Origin: Siphonodentalium dalli | Lineage: Eukaryota; Mollusca; Scaphopoda; Gadilida; Siphonodentaliidae | DNA length: 64,000 bases | Direction of reading: 5' to 3' | NCBI GenBank assembly: GCA_032622095.1 | Contig: CP136064.1 | Coordinates: 132,751,129-132,815,128 of the forward strand | In this document: one piece after another, positions 9,216 through 20,166 of the stretch | Position numbering within the stretch: position 1 is the stretch's first letter | Layout: each line of letters opens with the position of its first letter | Notes under the pieces: model-generated | What the model was told of the DNA's origin: nothing | The model's database searches: none | What the model saw: only the letters and a program-made list of their open reading frames with translations | Position numbers and translations under genes: made by a program

Positions 9216-12200
9216 TATGGAAACTGATGGGGCAGAAAGTGAAGAGAGCGATATGGAAACTGATGGGGCAGAAAGTGAAGAGAGCGATATGGAAACTGAT
9301 GGGGCAGAAAGTGAAGAAAGTTCTAGTGATGGGCAGATTGGACGCGGTCGAAGACAGAATAGAGAAATTGGTGGGAAGAGAAAGAGAAATCTGGCTAGAG
9401 AGCGTGTTGTGTTCAATCCAACAAAATATTTCAAATTGGAGCTGAACTCGGAGAAATTTTCCAGAAAATTTAAATCAGCAGCACGACAATTTGGTGTGAA
9501 ATTCGAGAAATTTACAGATCCAATCGAGAACATTCCAGCGATATTTGAGAAGTTGACAGAAGAATTGAAACAGAAATGTTCAGCAAATGAGAAGACAAGA
9601 ATCAGAGTTACGATAAATCATCCAGGACTTGATATGAGCATTTTCATTCCATTCACAAAAGCCAGTGAATTGAATGGTGGGACACTCATGGATAATATTC
9701 AAAATGTGGTTCAATCAAATGCAGACTTTACAATTCATGACGGTGCACTCAATTTCGAAATCTTCGTTACAGATATTCCGGAAGGTGGTACACGACACTC
9801 ACTACATTATGGACCATTTGCAGACAAGAACAAGCTGACAAAAGTAAAAAGAAGTATTGTCCGGATTGAAAATGCTGATGATGTTATGTGTATGGCAAGA
9901 TCTATTGTCGTCGGAATGTGTAAGGCAGATAGTGATGGATCTGCGTGCTGGTCAAAGAAATGGAAAAGAATAAGACAATCAATATACACAGCACAAACAG
10001 ATGCAGCAAAAAATCTACTCAGCCGTGCTGGCATTCCACACACGATACAGTTTGCAGTATCAATGAGTTCCACAAGATTCAAGAAATATTGTATCCAGAA
10101 TATGTTGTGAAAATTCACAATGAATTTGTTGGCGCTGGATTTCTATTTGAACCTGCATAAATGTGTTCGGAGAGCAAATGTGTACACATCTACTACAACA
10201 AACAATCACTTCGACACCATAACATCAATCAAAGGACTTCTAGGCACCAACTACTACTGTGAATTCTGTGACATTGGATTCAAAAGTCGTGGCGATCATC
10301 GATGCAGATTTGTCATTGACACAGATTTGTCATTGACACATGTTGGTCATTGACACAGTGTAATTTCACAAATTTGGTGAAGTGTAGAACGTGTCGACGA
10401 TCATTCAGAAGTAAATCTTGTTTCGACAACCATTTGAAGACGGAAGGAAAACAGAAAAGAAAAATATGTGATTTGGTTCAACTATGCAACAATTGTGATG
10501 AAGAAATTCTCATCAATAAATCAAACAGACATATATGTGCGGGGTTGAAGAAATGCAAACATTGCAAAGAAATCGTTGAAGCAGATCACAGGTGCTACAT
10601 TCCAAAATATGAATCACCGGAAAAAAAACCTGCAAAGATTCCATATGTATTCTTTGACTTTGAATGCAGACAAGACACAGGTGTTCATATTCCAAACTTC
10701 TGTGTTGCACATACCGCTTGTGGAGATTGCATGTGCAAACCAATCGAAGAAAAATGTGAAACATGCGGACCGGATTCCAGAGAATTTGTATTCAAGGGTG
10801 ACAACGTTTTAACAGACTTCACAAACTGGTTATTCCACCAAGATCACAAAGGATGTGTTGAAATAGCACACAATGCTCAGGGATACGATGCACAGTTTCT
10901 ACTTCAAGCACTCATACAAAGTGGAATTCATAAACCAGAACTGATCATGAATGGAAACAAAATTCTCAGTTTAAAATGCAACAGCGTGAAAGTTATTGAT
11001 TCTCTGAGTTTTCTGATGATGCCGCTTTCAAAGTTTCCACAAACTTTTCAGCTGAATGAGATGGCGAAAGGACACTTTCCACATTGGGCGAATTCACCAA
11101 AGTTTCAAAATTACATTGGACCTTACTTGTCTTCTGATTACTACAAACCAGACATGATGAGCGTGGAAAATCGAGAGAAATTCTTTGAATGGTACAATGA
11201 GAAAATAGAAAATTACGTGATATTCAACTTCCAAGAAGAGATGGAGAAGTACTGCAAATCAGACGTGGATATTCTTCGCCGTGGATGTGGAAATTTCAGG
11301 AAATACATATTGGAAACAGAACAGATTGGCCCGTTCATTGAGTCAATAACATTGGCGCAAGTTTGCAATTTGGCATGGAGGAAGAATTCAATGCCAGAGA
11401 AAACAATCGGAATCATTCCAGATGGTGGATACCCATGTGCTAAAAACTATTCCATGAAAGCGATACGTTGGCTTCAACATCTATCATTGTCACGTATGAT
11501 AACAATCAAGCATGCTTTGAATGGAGGAGAAATCAAGATTGGTGGACACTACGTCGATGGATATGAGGAAGCCACAAGAACAGTTTTTGAGATGAATGGA
11601 TGTCTGTTTCATGGATGTCCAAAATGTTACAACAACAGACAATACAAGAATCCCTATACGATGCTCACCATGGAAGAATTATATACAAGAACTCAACAGA
11701 AGAAAGATGAACTGGAAAGTCTTGGTTACAGAGTTGAATCAATTTGGGAGCATCAGATCGACGAAAGAATGAAATCGGATGTGAAATTCAAACAACAAAT
11801 GGAATCTTTCTACAAACATCGAGACCCCATTTTGCCAAGAGAAGCATTGTTTGGTGGACGTACAAATGCCATCAAATTGTACGAGGAAATTGATCAAGAT
11901 TCCACAAAAGAAATCAAGTTCATCGATGTGTGTTCGTTGTATCCAAATTGCAACAAATATAAATTCTACCCTGTTGGACATCCAGAAATTTTGAACCAAG
12001 AGGAGATCGATCAAGAACACATTAGAGACTATGCGGGCCTTGTTAAATGTACAATTTTACCACCATCGAAATTGTATATTCCAGTTCTACCGATTCATTA
12101 TAACAAGAAAATGGTTTTTACTTTGTACAACACTTGTGCCATCAATGAGGACGAGACATGTAACCATTCAGAAGAAGATCGAGCTATAACCGGAGTGTGG

Positions 12201-13177
12201 ACCACGCCAGAATTATTCAAAGCAATGGATGTTGGCTACAAAATACTTGATGTGTACCAAATTTGGCATTGGACAGATTGGACAGATGAAATATACAAAT
12301 CCTATATCGACAAACATCTAAAGATCAAACAGAATGTAGTGGTTATCCATTTGGTGTTGAGACAGAAGAACAGAAGCAAAAGTTTGTACAGGATTATTAT
12401 GCAGCTGAGGGTATAAAATTGGAGAACATCGAGAAGAATCCAGGAAAACGCCAAATATCTAAAATTATGATTAATTGTATATGGGGTAAGAATGCACAAA
12501 GAAATCTTATGTCAAAAACAGAGTATGTGGATAAGCCATCACGTTATTTTGAATTGCTTACTAGTAACAATATAATTGTTCAAAATGTTACACTTCTTGA
12601 TGGTGACAAATTCATTCTGGTAAATTATGTTGATATTTTAGATAATATTGAACCTCATCATTCAGCAAATGTTGTTGTTGCTTCTTTTGTTACAGCGTAT
12701 GCAAGATTACAATTGTATAAAGTTTTTAAAAAACTTGGAGATAGAGTGCTGTATTTTGATACAGACAGCTGTATGTATGTCAGTGATCCATCAAAGAAGA
12801 ACATCAAAACTATCGAAGGAAGATTGGGGAAATGGAGCGATGAACATCCAGATGCAAAGATTGTCAAATTTGTTGGACTTGGGCCAAAGAACTACGGATA
12901 TGAATACATCAAAGATGGGAGAAGATACACCAAATGTAAGGTAAAAGGTATCACTCTTGATTACAGCACAAGTCAAAAAGTTAATTTTGAAACAATGGTA
13001 CAATGTGTTAATGATCGTGAAAATTTCAAAACTGTTGTTGAGTATCCTTCCAGAATTAAAAGACAAAAGAACCATCAACTGATTAGTGAGTGTCAAACCA
13101 AAACTTTCAGATCGGTGTACACAAAACGAAAACTCGTCAATGGTATTCACACATATCCATACGGATGGAGATGTTGA
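9118..13177 (+). pseudogene. polB: Polinton protein-primed DNA polymerase B, broken by several frameshifts
   Basis: This replicates the element by protein priming. The ATG at 9118 opens an N-terminal region with an acidic 12-residue repeat and a domain ending near 10075. Frames then shift near 10070, 10160 and 10340; the last break lies in a duplicated cagatttgtcattgaca word. A Cys/His-rich zinc segment follows (10250-10590). Exonuclease motifs are FFDFEC (about 10650), HNAQGYD (about 10869) and YCKSDVD (about 11249). Polymerase motif A, DVCSLYP, is near 11924. A one-base frameshift near 12337 falls between motifs A and B. Motif B (PGKRQISKIMINCIWG, about 12440) and motif C (YFDTDS, about 12752) follow. 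The catalytic aspartates are present, but the reading frame is split into at least five pieces, so no full protein is made from this copy. Introns could explain a break, but no convincing splice pairs were seen. Confidence 0.92.
9205..9312 (+). repeat. 36-bp tandem repeat (3 copies) inside the polymerase N-terminus
   Basis: Three perfect 36-bp units at 9205-9240, 9241-9276 and 9277-9312 each encode the acidic block EESDMETDGAES. The unit length is a multiple of three, so the frame is kept. The tract is a likely disordered acidic linker and a length-variable site. Confidence 0.9.
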
Positions 13178-13193
13178 GTCATTTCATGTCAAG

Positions 13194-13781
13194 ATGTTGA
13201 CAGGCGTAGTACCTCCAGAAATTGCTGAGAAGATTTATGGATATTTGGTGGCACAGTCAACACTTATTCCAGAGATAAATAAGGAATTACAAGAAGTCTG
13301 GTTTGAAAGAGAAAAGAAAGCAATACTACGATGCTGTGATGTCGACGAATGTTTACAGAGATTGGACTATCTTGAGACAAGTATATTTTCTCATTTCTCT
13401 CAAAAATATATTAAATCATTTATTAAATTCAAAACATTTTTTCTCATTGAAAGAATATCTGATTTTTGGATATTTGGTGGTGATGAACACCATTTAGATT
13501 TAGAAACTTTTGATGAACATGACTATATTCATTATACAAAGTATGAAGATAATTATCCTCTTGCTAGTGGAACCTTTAAATCAGTTCCTAGGATCTATGG
13601 GTATTTGTTAACAAAAAAAATGTCAACATATGCAAAAATTAAAAACATTATAGGAAATGATTTTTTTATTTACAGAACAAACAGAAGAATAGAAGACTAT
13701 AATACTTGGATTATTGAAATCTTTGGAAATATTTACAGCTTTGGAGATTTCTGTTTAAAAACTAAATTCACACGTCGTTAA
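13194..13781 (+). CDS. Unknown Polinton protein, 195 aa
   Basis: The frame is open well upstream, overlapping the polymerase end. The first ATG after the polymerase stop is at 13194 (MLTGVVPPEIAEKIYG), giving 195 residues. The N-terminus PPEIAEKIYGYL looks like a short helix resembling F-box-type PxEI starts. The rest is mixed and aromatic-rich, with a DxWIFGGDEHH segment in the middle. No catalytic motif or membrane helix is evident. It sits between polymerase and packaging ATPase, on the same strand. The C-terminal half is more AT-rich than its neighbours. I do not recognise the family. Confidence 0.55.
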   Translation: MLTGVVPPEIAEKIYGYLVAQSTLIPEINKELQEVWFEREKKAILRCCDVDECLQRLDYLETSIFSHFSQKYIKSFIKFKTFFLIERISDFWIFGGDEHHLDLETFDEHDYIHYTKYEDNYPLASGTFKSVPRIYGYLLTKKMSTYAKIKNIIGNDFFIYRTNRRIEDYNTWIIEIFGNIYSFGDFCLKTKFTRR

Positions 13782-13814
13782 GTTCACTCTCTGATTAGGC
13801 ATCAAAGTGACAAC

Positions 13815-14465
13815 ATGGAAGAATCTTTACTTTTCCAACATCCGTGTAATTTCTTTATCAGCGGACCTAGCGGATCAGGTAAAACAGAATTTGTTAAAAA
13901 AGTTATTGAATTTAAACACGATTTATTCCAAACACCACCAAAGAAAATAGTTTGGTGTTACAAAGAATGGCAAGACACATACAATCGTATAAAAGAAATT
14001 GATAACATTGAGTTTATCGATGGTATTCCAGACGATGATGAGGAAATTGTATCAGATAAATCATTTCCTCATCTTGTTGTTTTCGATGACATGATGGGGA
14101 AACAAGATGAAGACAAAATAATGCTTTGGTTTACTAGAAAAGGTCACCATCGAAATGCTTCAATAATTTACATTACTCAAAACATGTTCCAAAAATCAAA
14201 AAGTAGCAGAACTATAAGTTTGAATGCCCACTACATGGTTTTATTTCAAAGCGTTCGAGATAAAAATCAAATAAAAGTTTTGGCTCATCAAATGCAAACC
14301 AATCATTTGAAACAAGCATACGAAGATGCAACTTCAATAAATCATGGATATATTTTAGTAGATTTTCATCCTAGAACAGAAAATTATTTGCGAATTAGAA
14401 CTGATATTTTCCATAAATGGTTGACAGCTAATGACCGAGGTCCTGTCATTTATTCAAAAGTATAA
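13815..14465 (+). CDS. FtsK/HerA-type genome-packaging ATPase
   Basis: 216 residues from ATG at 13815, close to the usual Polinton packaging ATPase length. Walker A is GPSGSGKTEF at about residues 17-26. Walker B is LVVFDDMMG near residues 88-96, followed by a sensor-like STITQN-type segment (IIYITQN). In Polintons, adintoviruses and related virus groups this P-loop ATPase is thought to pump DNA into the capsid. The frame is intact. It lies 33 nt after the preceding gene, in a same-strand run that leads into the capsid genes. Confidence 0.92.
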   Translation: MEESLLFQHPCNFFISGPSGSGKTEFVKKVIEFKHDLFQTPPKKIVWCYKEWQDTYNRIKEIDNIEFIDGIPDDDEEIVSDKSFPHLVVFDDMMGKQDEDKIMLWFTRKGHHRNASIIYITQNMFQKSKSSRTISLNAHYMVLFQSVRDKNQIKVLAHQMQTNHLKQAYEDATSINHGYILVDFHPRTENYLRIRTDIFHKWLTANDRGPVIYSKV

Positions 14466-14499
14466 ATTCAGTTGTTGTTACTTTTTTTATTTTAGAACC

Positions 14500-15087
14500 A
14501 TGTCGTCCACCGAGATGTTAAGTCATGATGAACTGTCACAAATTATAAATTTCTTCACTTTTGCAGCTGAATTATTTCTTGAAAATGATTGGAAATTATC
14601 ATCACAGACAAAAAAGTTTTTTCAGAGAAATAAAAATGTTCTTAAAAAAATCTCTGATCGATCAACTGATATGGAAACAAAACGCAAATTAATTTTACAA
14701 CGAGGTGGTAGTGGGTTCCTTGGAGGAGTTTTAATTAGAAGTCTTTTGAAAAACTCATTTGAACAAACTGGTAGACAATCTAAAAGTAAATCAAAGGTTT
14801 CTCCAAAACGTTCAAAGATTACACTGATGCAAACACAACAAAGGGGTAGTCAAAAAGAATCTAAACGTAAAACAAAGCTTTCTCTAAATCATTCAAAGTT
14901 TACACCGATGCAAACTCAACAAAATCAACATTCTAAATTTACACCTATACCTTCTCAGCAGAACCCTCAACATCAACCGTTACAAAAAAAACCAGTTATT
15001 GATCTTGAATTTTCAAAATTTATGCCGTTGTCTGATGCATCGAAATCTGCATTCGAAGCTTTAGAATGGTTCAATCAGAAAAGATAA
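14500..15087 (+). CDS. Basic virion-core-like protein with a Q-x-G-G motif
   Basis: 195 codons from ATG at 14500. The N-terminal 60 residues are helical and charged. Then comes KLILQRGGSGFLGG, followed by a hydrophobic stretch, and a Lys/Ser/Gln-rich tail with a repeated SKFTPMQTQQ-like unit (three to four degenerate copies). The L-x-Q-x-G-G-x-F-L pattern resembles both an adenain cleavage site (x-GG-x) and the core/membrane-active peptides of adenovirus and adintovirus virions. The element encodes a matching protease at 26439-26912. The same motif recurs in the next gene. The sequence before the ATG (ttactttttttattttag) looks like a 3' splice site, but no donor was identified. Assignment is by motif and position. 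Confidence 0.55.
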   Translation: MSSTEMLSHDELSQIINFFTFAAELFLENDWKLSSQTKKFFQRNKNVLKKISDRSTDMETKRKLILQRGGSGFLGGVLIRSLLKNSFEQTGRQSKSKSKVSPKRSKITLMQTQQRGSQKESKRKTKLSLNHSKFTPMQTQQNQHSKFTPIPSQQNPQHQPLQKKPVIDLEFSKFMPLSDASKSAFEALEWFNQKR

Positions 15088-15143
15088 AAGATGAAACATA
15101 TAATTTTTCTGCTCATTTTGAGACAACTACTTAGACTGTGAAG

Positions 15144-15513
15144 ATGCCTTCAAAAACTAAGAGCAGGAAAGCACCGCTGATAAAAAAAATATGGTGAGTT
15201 GATTGTTGCAATGAGTAAAGTTCCATCTGCATATAAAAAGAAAATGATCAACGATGCTCCGAAACAAGTGATGGATTGCATTTCAGAATGTTGTCAAAAA
15301 CTTTTAAAAGGTAATGTAAAACTGAATGAAGCTCAGAACCGCAAGTTACATTCGAAGCGTAAACATATCAGATATCTTGCAGACAAGAACAAACCTTTGC
15401 AACAAAAGAAGAAAATTTTGAATCAAAAAGGTGGCTTTTTACCATTATTATTTCTTGCTCCATTGATTAGCAAAACATTAGGTGCAGTTGTTAACAATAT
15501 TTTGAAAAACTAA
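15144..15513 (+). pseudogene. Second small core-like protein with Q-x-G-G motif, one frameshift near the start
   Basis: ATG at 15144 opens a 17-codon basic peptide (MPSKTKSRKAPLIKKIW) that stops at 15197. The next frame continues at once, with an ATG at 15211 and 100 codons to 15513. The join, at an A-run and tggtgag near 15188-15200, reads as a single-base frameshift; a cryptic splice donor (GGTGAGTT) at the same place is the alternative. The body is Lys-rich with CISECCQKLLKG. It ends in LNQKGGFLPLLFLAPLIS, a Q-x-G-G motif followed by a hydrophobic segment, as in the gene upstream. This is consistent with a protease-processed virion peptide. The inner frame alone could still make a protein. 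Confidence 0.55.
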
Positions 15514-15526
15514 ATCTCAAATAAAT

Positions 15527-16231
15527 ATGAAGAAAATGGTTATTGTACCATTCAGAATGTTGGAAGATTTCAAACAATGGAAAATGTCAGAAATGAATAA
15601 ACCTCAATTACCTCCTGATCCTGCAATTTCAAATGTTTCAGATTCTTACAAAGAATTGAAATCAGTTTATGATAAAAATATTTCTGAATCAGAAAAGTCA
15701 CAGTTATTTGGAGAAAATTTGTACAAATTGAAAACTTCACAAAAATCTTTAAATTCAAAATTCCGTTTACCTGAACAAAAGTTATCTGAAAACTTTGGGA
15801 AAATGAGTGAACATATATTGGAAAGTGTGCCATCTAAACTTCGTGGTAAAGCACAACAAATTTTAACATTGTTGTCAACTAATCCTAAACTTAGATGGGA
15901 TGATCGTGGACAATTAATTTATGGAACAGAAACAGTTACTGGATCAAATATAATTGATTTGATAAACGATGTTGTTCGTCACCGAAAAGGTTTTGACCCA
16001 GTTGGTTATGAAACATTCCTACGTGGATTGGGGGAACTTAATGTACCACAAGATTATGTAGGTAACAGGAATCGATGGTTGTGGATACAAAGACATTTAA
16101 AAGAAGGTCACACTGGTGATGAGTTTCATACACCTCATGCAACTCCTAGCAGTGGCAAGTCAAGAAAACGTTCAGTTGATATTTTCACACCTCAAAGTTT
16201 TCCTAAAACCAGAAAATCTATTTTGAAATGA
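15527..16231 (+). CDS. Conserved-looking Polinton protein, 234 aa
   Basis: ATG at 15527, 14 nt after the previous stop; the end overlaps the integrase start by 4 bases (ATGA). A hydrophilic, coiled-coil-prone first 100 residues precede a compact domain (about 100-195) with LLSTNPKLRWDDRGQL and PVGYETFLRGLGEL...NRWLWIQRHL. A basic Ser/Lys-rich tail follows. The frame is fully open. I have no named function for it. Its place between core proteins and integrase suggests a virion or DNA-associated role. Confidence 0.6.
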   Translation: MKKMVIVPFRMLEDFKQWKMSEMNKPQLPPDPAISNVSDSYKELKSVYDKNISESEKSQLFGENLYKLKTSQKSLNSKFRLPEQKLSENFGKMSEHILESVPSKLRGKAQQILTLLSTNPKLRWDDRGQLIYGTETVTGSNIIDLINDVVRHRKGFDPVGYETFLRGLGELNVPQDYVGNRNRWLWIQRHLKEGHTGDEFHTPHATPSSGKSRKRSVDIFTPQSFPKTRKSILK

Positions 16232-16893
16232 TGGTCCCCACTTACATAAAATTTGACAAACTTCTAACTGAAATTTACTACAATCCAAAAGAAGTTGGTG
16301 GTTTCAGTGGAGCAAATCAACTTTTTAAAAATGCGAAAGAAACAAATAACAAAATTAAACTTTCAGATGTTAAAAAATGGTTACAATGGCAAAAAACATA
16401 TACTTTGCACAAACCAATTGTTCGGAAATTTCGCAGACGTAAAACTATTGTTGCAGGAATTGATATTCAGTGGCAAGCTGATTTGGCAGTTTGCAAACTT
16501 TGCAAAAGCACAATGACAATTACAGATATTTACTTTGTGTTATTGATGTTTTCTCAAAATTTGCATGGGTTGAAAAAATTAAAGACAAAACTGGTAAAAC
16601 TTTAGTTAAAACATTTCAGAAAATTCTCAAATCATCAAAACGAAAACCTGTTTCATTTCAATCTGACAAAGGTTCAGAATTCAAAAATAAATTATTTTTA
16701 CAATTTTTGAAATCTAAGAAAATTCATTTTTTCACAACAGAGAATCCAGAGACGAAAGCAAGTATAGTTGAACGTTTTCAACGGACATTGAAAACAAAGA
16801 TGTGGAAATATTTTACACATAATCAAACTTTGAAATACAATGATGTTTTGCACGATTTTGTGAATTCTTACAACTAAAGTTTTCATAGAAGTA
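16228..16893 (+). pseudogene. int: Polinton integrase, N-terminal and catalytic part (broken)
   Basis: This is a retroviral-type (rve) integrase that inserts Polintons and makes the 6-bp duplication. The first frame (from ATG 16228) carries an HHCC-like helical start and the first catalytic aspartate in AGIDIQWQADLA. A frameshift near 16490 moves the rest into another frame, which carries the second aspartate (FQSDKGSEF) and the glutamate (KASIVERF). That frame meets a TAA at 16875-16877, then continues 5 codons later into the TTAA where piggyBac inserted. The stop therefore lies in the integrase independently of the transposon. The gene resumes at 23012. Confidence 0.88.
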
Positions 16894-17329
16894 TTAACCC
16901 TTTGAACCCTATAATATATATCTAAAACGCCACCCACCCTGGGATATAGAGCTATTTACACCAATTTTGGGGCCCGAACTATATGTTTCAGATTCCTTCC
17001 TGTGTTTTTAAAAAAATCATATCTGGTCTCATTAATCTTTGATAGAAATATGACAGAGCAGGATGCCGTCTTTAGTTGACAAGGTACATCGTGATTGGGC
17101 ATCACACTATGGTGCGTATATGCCCTACATCCGGGTAATTTCACGCAATAATACAATAGACTAAATTCAGTATAATCTCTGCAATTATATGCAACAGAAA
17201 CACACCTTCTGAACATCGAGCCCACATATTTGTAAATTTCATTTTCGGTAAGTAGCAAAGGTGTTTATTTGAATATAAAATGTTACTGGACATATTAGGT
17301 TATTTATGTTGCACTGGTCACGTGATATG

Positions 17330-17600
17330 GAAATGCAATGTGGCCGCTTAAAAATCCAAGATGGCCGCCAAATGTGGACCAAAATCTAAAAAAATAATAA
17401 TTTAAATTTTTTTTTTAATAATCTGGCCTCAAGGAATTTTGCCAAATTGAAATGTGAGTAAAAAGATATTTTGTGGAAAAATTTACGTGGGTTATCTGGG
17501 AAATTATAAGTTACTGTTGCTATTTGATTATTCATATGACATATCAATCCAAGATGGCCGCCTTGATATCCAAGATGGCCGCCAAATTCAACCAAATCGT
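17330..17600 (+). repeat. Repeated atccaagatggccgcc words
   Basis: The 16-mer (a)atccaagatggccgcc occurs three times (about 17353, 17548, 17568) in the left part of the piggyBac element, within loosely repeated blocks. Similar aagatggc words occur in other repeats of the window (60500, 62710). No gene is seen between 16921 and 20860. Confidence 0.5.
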
Positions 17601-18286
17601 GTTCATCGATCTCAAGAGTTGCCAAATTGAATGAGTTTGAATAAAAAGGGAATCTGTGAAATTAAGTATGTATAAATAAGTCTACATGCGGTACATATCG
17701 CTACTATATCTGGTTAACGTGGTGGCCAATGTACATCTATCTTATGTAGATTATGTGCGTAGCGGGTTGCTATTGATAAGATTGCCAAATCAGGTGACCA
17801 AGACAATAGAGCACAAGCTAACGTTCAACACCATTAGATAGGAATGGTATGAAAAGTGATAAGATAGATTCACACTGTATCTGATAACTTCATCTTGCTT
17901 GACTTGTGGTGATGTCACACATTAGGGAACCGAGATATATAAGCAAAGCCGATCGTGTCTACAAGACTCTCGGATGCATGTTTTCCAAAATAAACTTGCT
18001 GCAATAACTACAGCAAGAAATTGTCATAGTTCCTGTATACAATTGGACCGGTTTCTTTTTGCAAAGAACGCACATTCGTCTTCGTGTAGAAACGATCCGC
18101 TTTCTTGGATCAAGTTGGCCAAGTGTGTGCCAAGCTCACAGCGGTGTACCACAATGTGTGCGCCGATGGTATCGGCATTGTACCAACTTGCGCTAGAATA
18201 TAACGGGTCCCTGCAGTTATCATACGTAACACGTACAATACTATAGTAAACGAGAAGTTAACACGACACCATGGTATTAAAATAGA

Positions 18287-18880
18287 TCTCCGGACAAAAT
18301 TGTGTAACTGGGGGGGGGGGGGGGGGGGGTCGGAAAAAAAATTCAGGCACGTATGGCATTTTTTCCCTTTCGATCATTTTTTGTACCCACCCACCCCCAC
18401 CGCCAAATTTTTTTCCGTTTTCGGCAGTTTTTTCCGACCATTTTTTGACACCCATATCTGTTTAACACTAAAACAGATTTGCGGGGGGAAATTCACTGTA
18501 AACAGCTGTATATGAATTTCTGTGCATACTATTTATCATGGATGTTAACATGGACATGTAAATAGGAATGAGTCATTTTGAGGTCATTCGGCCAAAAAAA
18601 CATGGCTGCCAGTGGCCATCTTGGATTTCAAAATTTGCAACAAAATACAACACGATAACTGCCTGCAGTCAGTTTACAGTTAGAATTACATTATTTCTCT
18701 CATTCAAAGTTGGTTTGAAGCCCAACTCATTGCCAAAACACTAAAAAACAAGCAGGAATTTTTTTTTTTAGTTGCGGAAAAAATTGCTTGTTGGTGGCTT
18801 TGACCACCCACCCACCCCGGCATACGTGAGGAAAAAAAAATGTTCACCCCCCCCCCCCTGTAACTGGGAGAAAAATCACC
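18287..18880. repeat. Inverted pair of poly-G blocks
   Basis: The left arm has gtgtaactg, 18 G, then tcggaaaaaaaattcaggcacgtatgg (18300-18358). The right arm, inverted, has ctgtaactgg after 11 C and the cacgtatg/accccggcatacg words (18760-18865). The same architecture, a G-run followed by tc(t/g)ggaaaaaaa, recurs as an inverted pair at 60925 and 62560 in another element. Confidence 0.5.
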
Positions 18881-19912
18881 GACAGGATTCAAAGTGGTAA
18901 TCACTCATGCGAAAATAATTGACCTCATATATAGTAATGAAATGAAACTCCAGACAAAACTGTCTATACGCACGGATGACCCGACGGACGGATGAGAATA
19001 TTCCAGTATGCTCCCAATCCCAAGTGAAGGGGTGTACATGTAAAACAGACTATGCGTGTTATCTATGGTAACTACAAGGACACAATTATAACAGAATTAT
19101 ACTGTTTACTGTATGCCAGCATTGTAACCTGAATATAATATAAGGACCAATTTGCATTTAGTTCGTGAAAACTATACTGCACGTGTTCACCATCGTTTGA
19201 AATAAACATTGAAAACGGGAATCGAGAAACTCATCAGGCGACAGCGGTTGCCACATAATTTGTGTATGCATGGAACTATAGCATTTTCGAATATTGCGAC
19301 ACGAGATATAAATGAAAACTTGCCAGCTTTACCAGGTGACGTCAAATTGGCCGATAATTTTGTAGTGTGTGTGCACCTAAATGATAGTATCGGATGCTAG
19401 CTGTAAACTCCATTCAAAACTGATATCAGATCAATCTCTCGAGGTGCACATATATAGGAACCTGTGGATCGGGGCGGTTCACAGCTTATTTCAATGTACA
19501 CCCTTTCATTTCTTTATACAATAGAAATCTTGGAGGGACTAATTCAGGTGGGGAACCATTTAGGTGGGGGTGCAGATTTGGTACTTCTCCCACAGAGGGT
19601 GAGGGTGGTTATTGGTCTTGCAGCCAAATAGGTAACGTGCTACATATTCAACTAATTTGCCCCCCCCCTTATGTTTAGACTGTTGTATGATACATATGCA
19701 CCATATCATGTGGCTCCTATGGAAGCAAAAGCTATATGAACATCTCTGCTCACACTGGACGAATGCGATTCAAGAAACCTGGGAATTCGTGGATTATTGT
19801 ATAGAGAGTGTCCGGATTTCTTGGATCTCGTTCTCCCAGTGTCGTGATTGTGTCAAATTATGCACATGTGATTTCTCGGAATTTATAGGGCCAACTTCAT
19901 ACATGTATTGCA

Positions 19913-20166
19913 CAAGCCTTGAAATAGGGTGTCTGTCATTTGCAGAATGAGGTCCCCAGAGGGTGAATTTAGTGATGCTACCCCGCATAGCGGGCTAGCA
20001 TCACCAAATTCACCCTCTGGGGACCTCATTCTGCTTACACCTCAGCAGAATGAGGTTCCCAGAGGGTGAATTTGGTGATGCTAGCCTGCTATGCGGGGTA
20101 GCATCACTAAATTCACCCTCTGGGGACCTCATTATGCAAATGACAGACACCCTATTTCAAGGCTTG
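19913..20166. repeat. 254-bp near-perfect palindrome made of two hairpins
   Basis: The outer arms start caagccttgaaataggg and end with the inverse. Each half is itself a hairpin of about 93 nt: gcagaatgaggtccccagag, gggtgaattt(a/g)gtgatgct, a GC-rich tip (cccgcatagcggg), then the inverse. Centre near 20039. Four copies of the same roughly 40-bp arm therefore alternate in orientation. The sequence can extrude a double-headed cruciform. No coding role is seen. Confidence 0.9.

Noticed and set aside
9063-9533. Minus-strand ORF of 156 codons opposite the polymerase N-terminus
   Set aside because: It is the antisense shadow of the 36-bp acidic repeat. The plus frame has the ATG, TATA box and family similarity.
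14466-14499. Intron acceptor before the ATG at 14500
   Set aside because: The polypyrimidine-TAG looks good, but no donor with matching frame was found in the ATPase gene, and the ATPase already has a proper stop.
18258-18515. ORFs with Gly or Pro runs around the poly-G tract
   Set aside because: They result from the homopolymer only.
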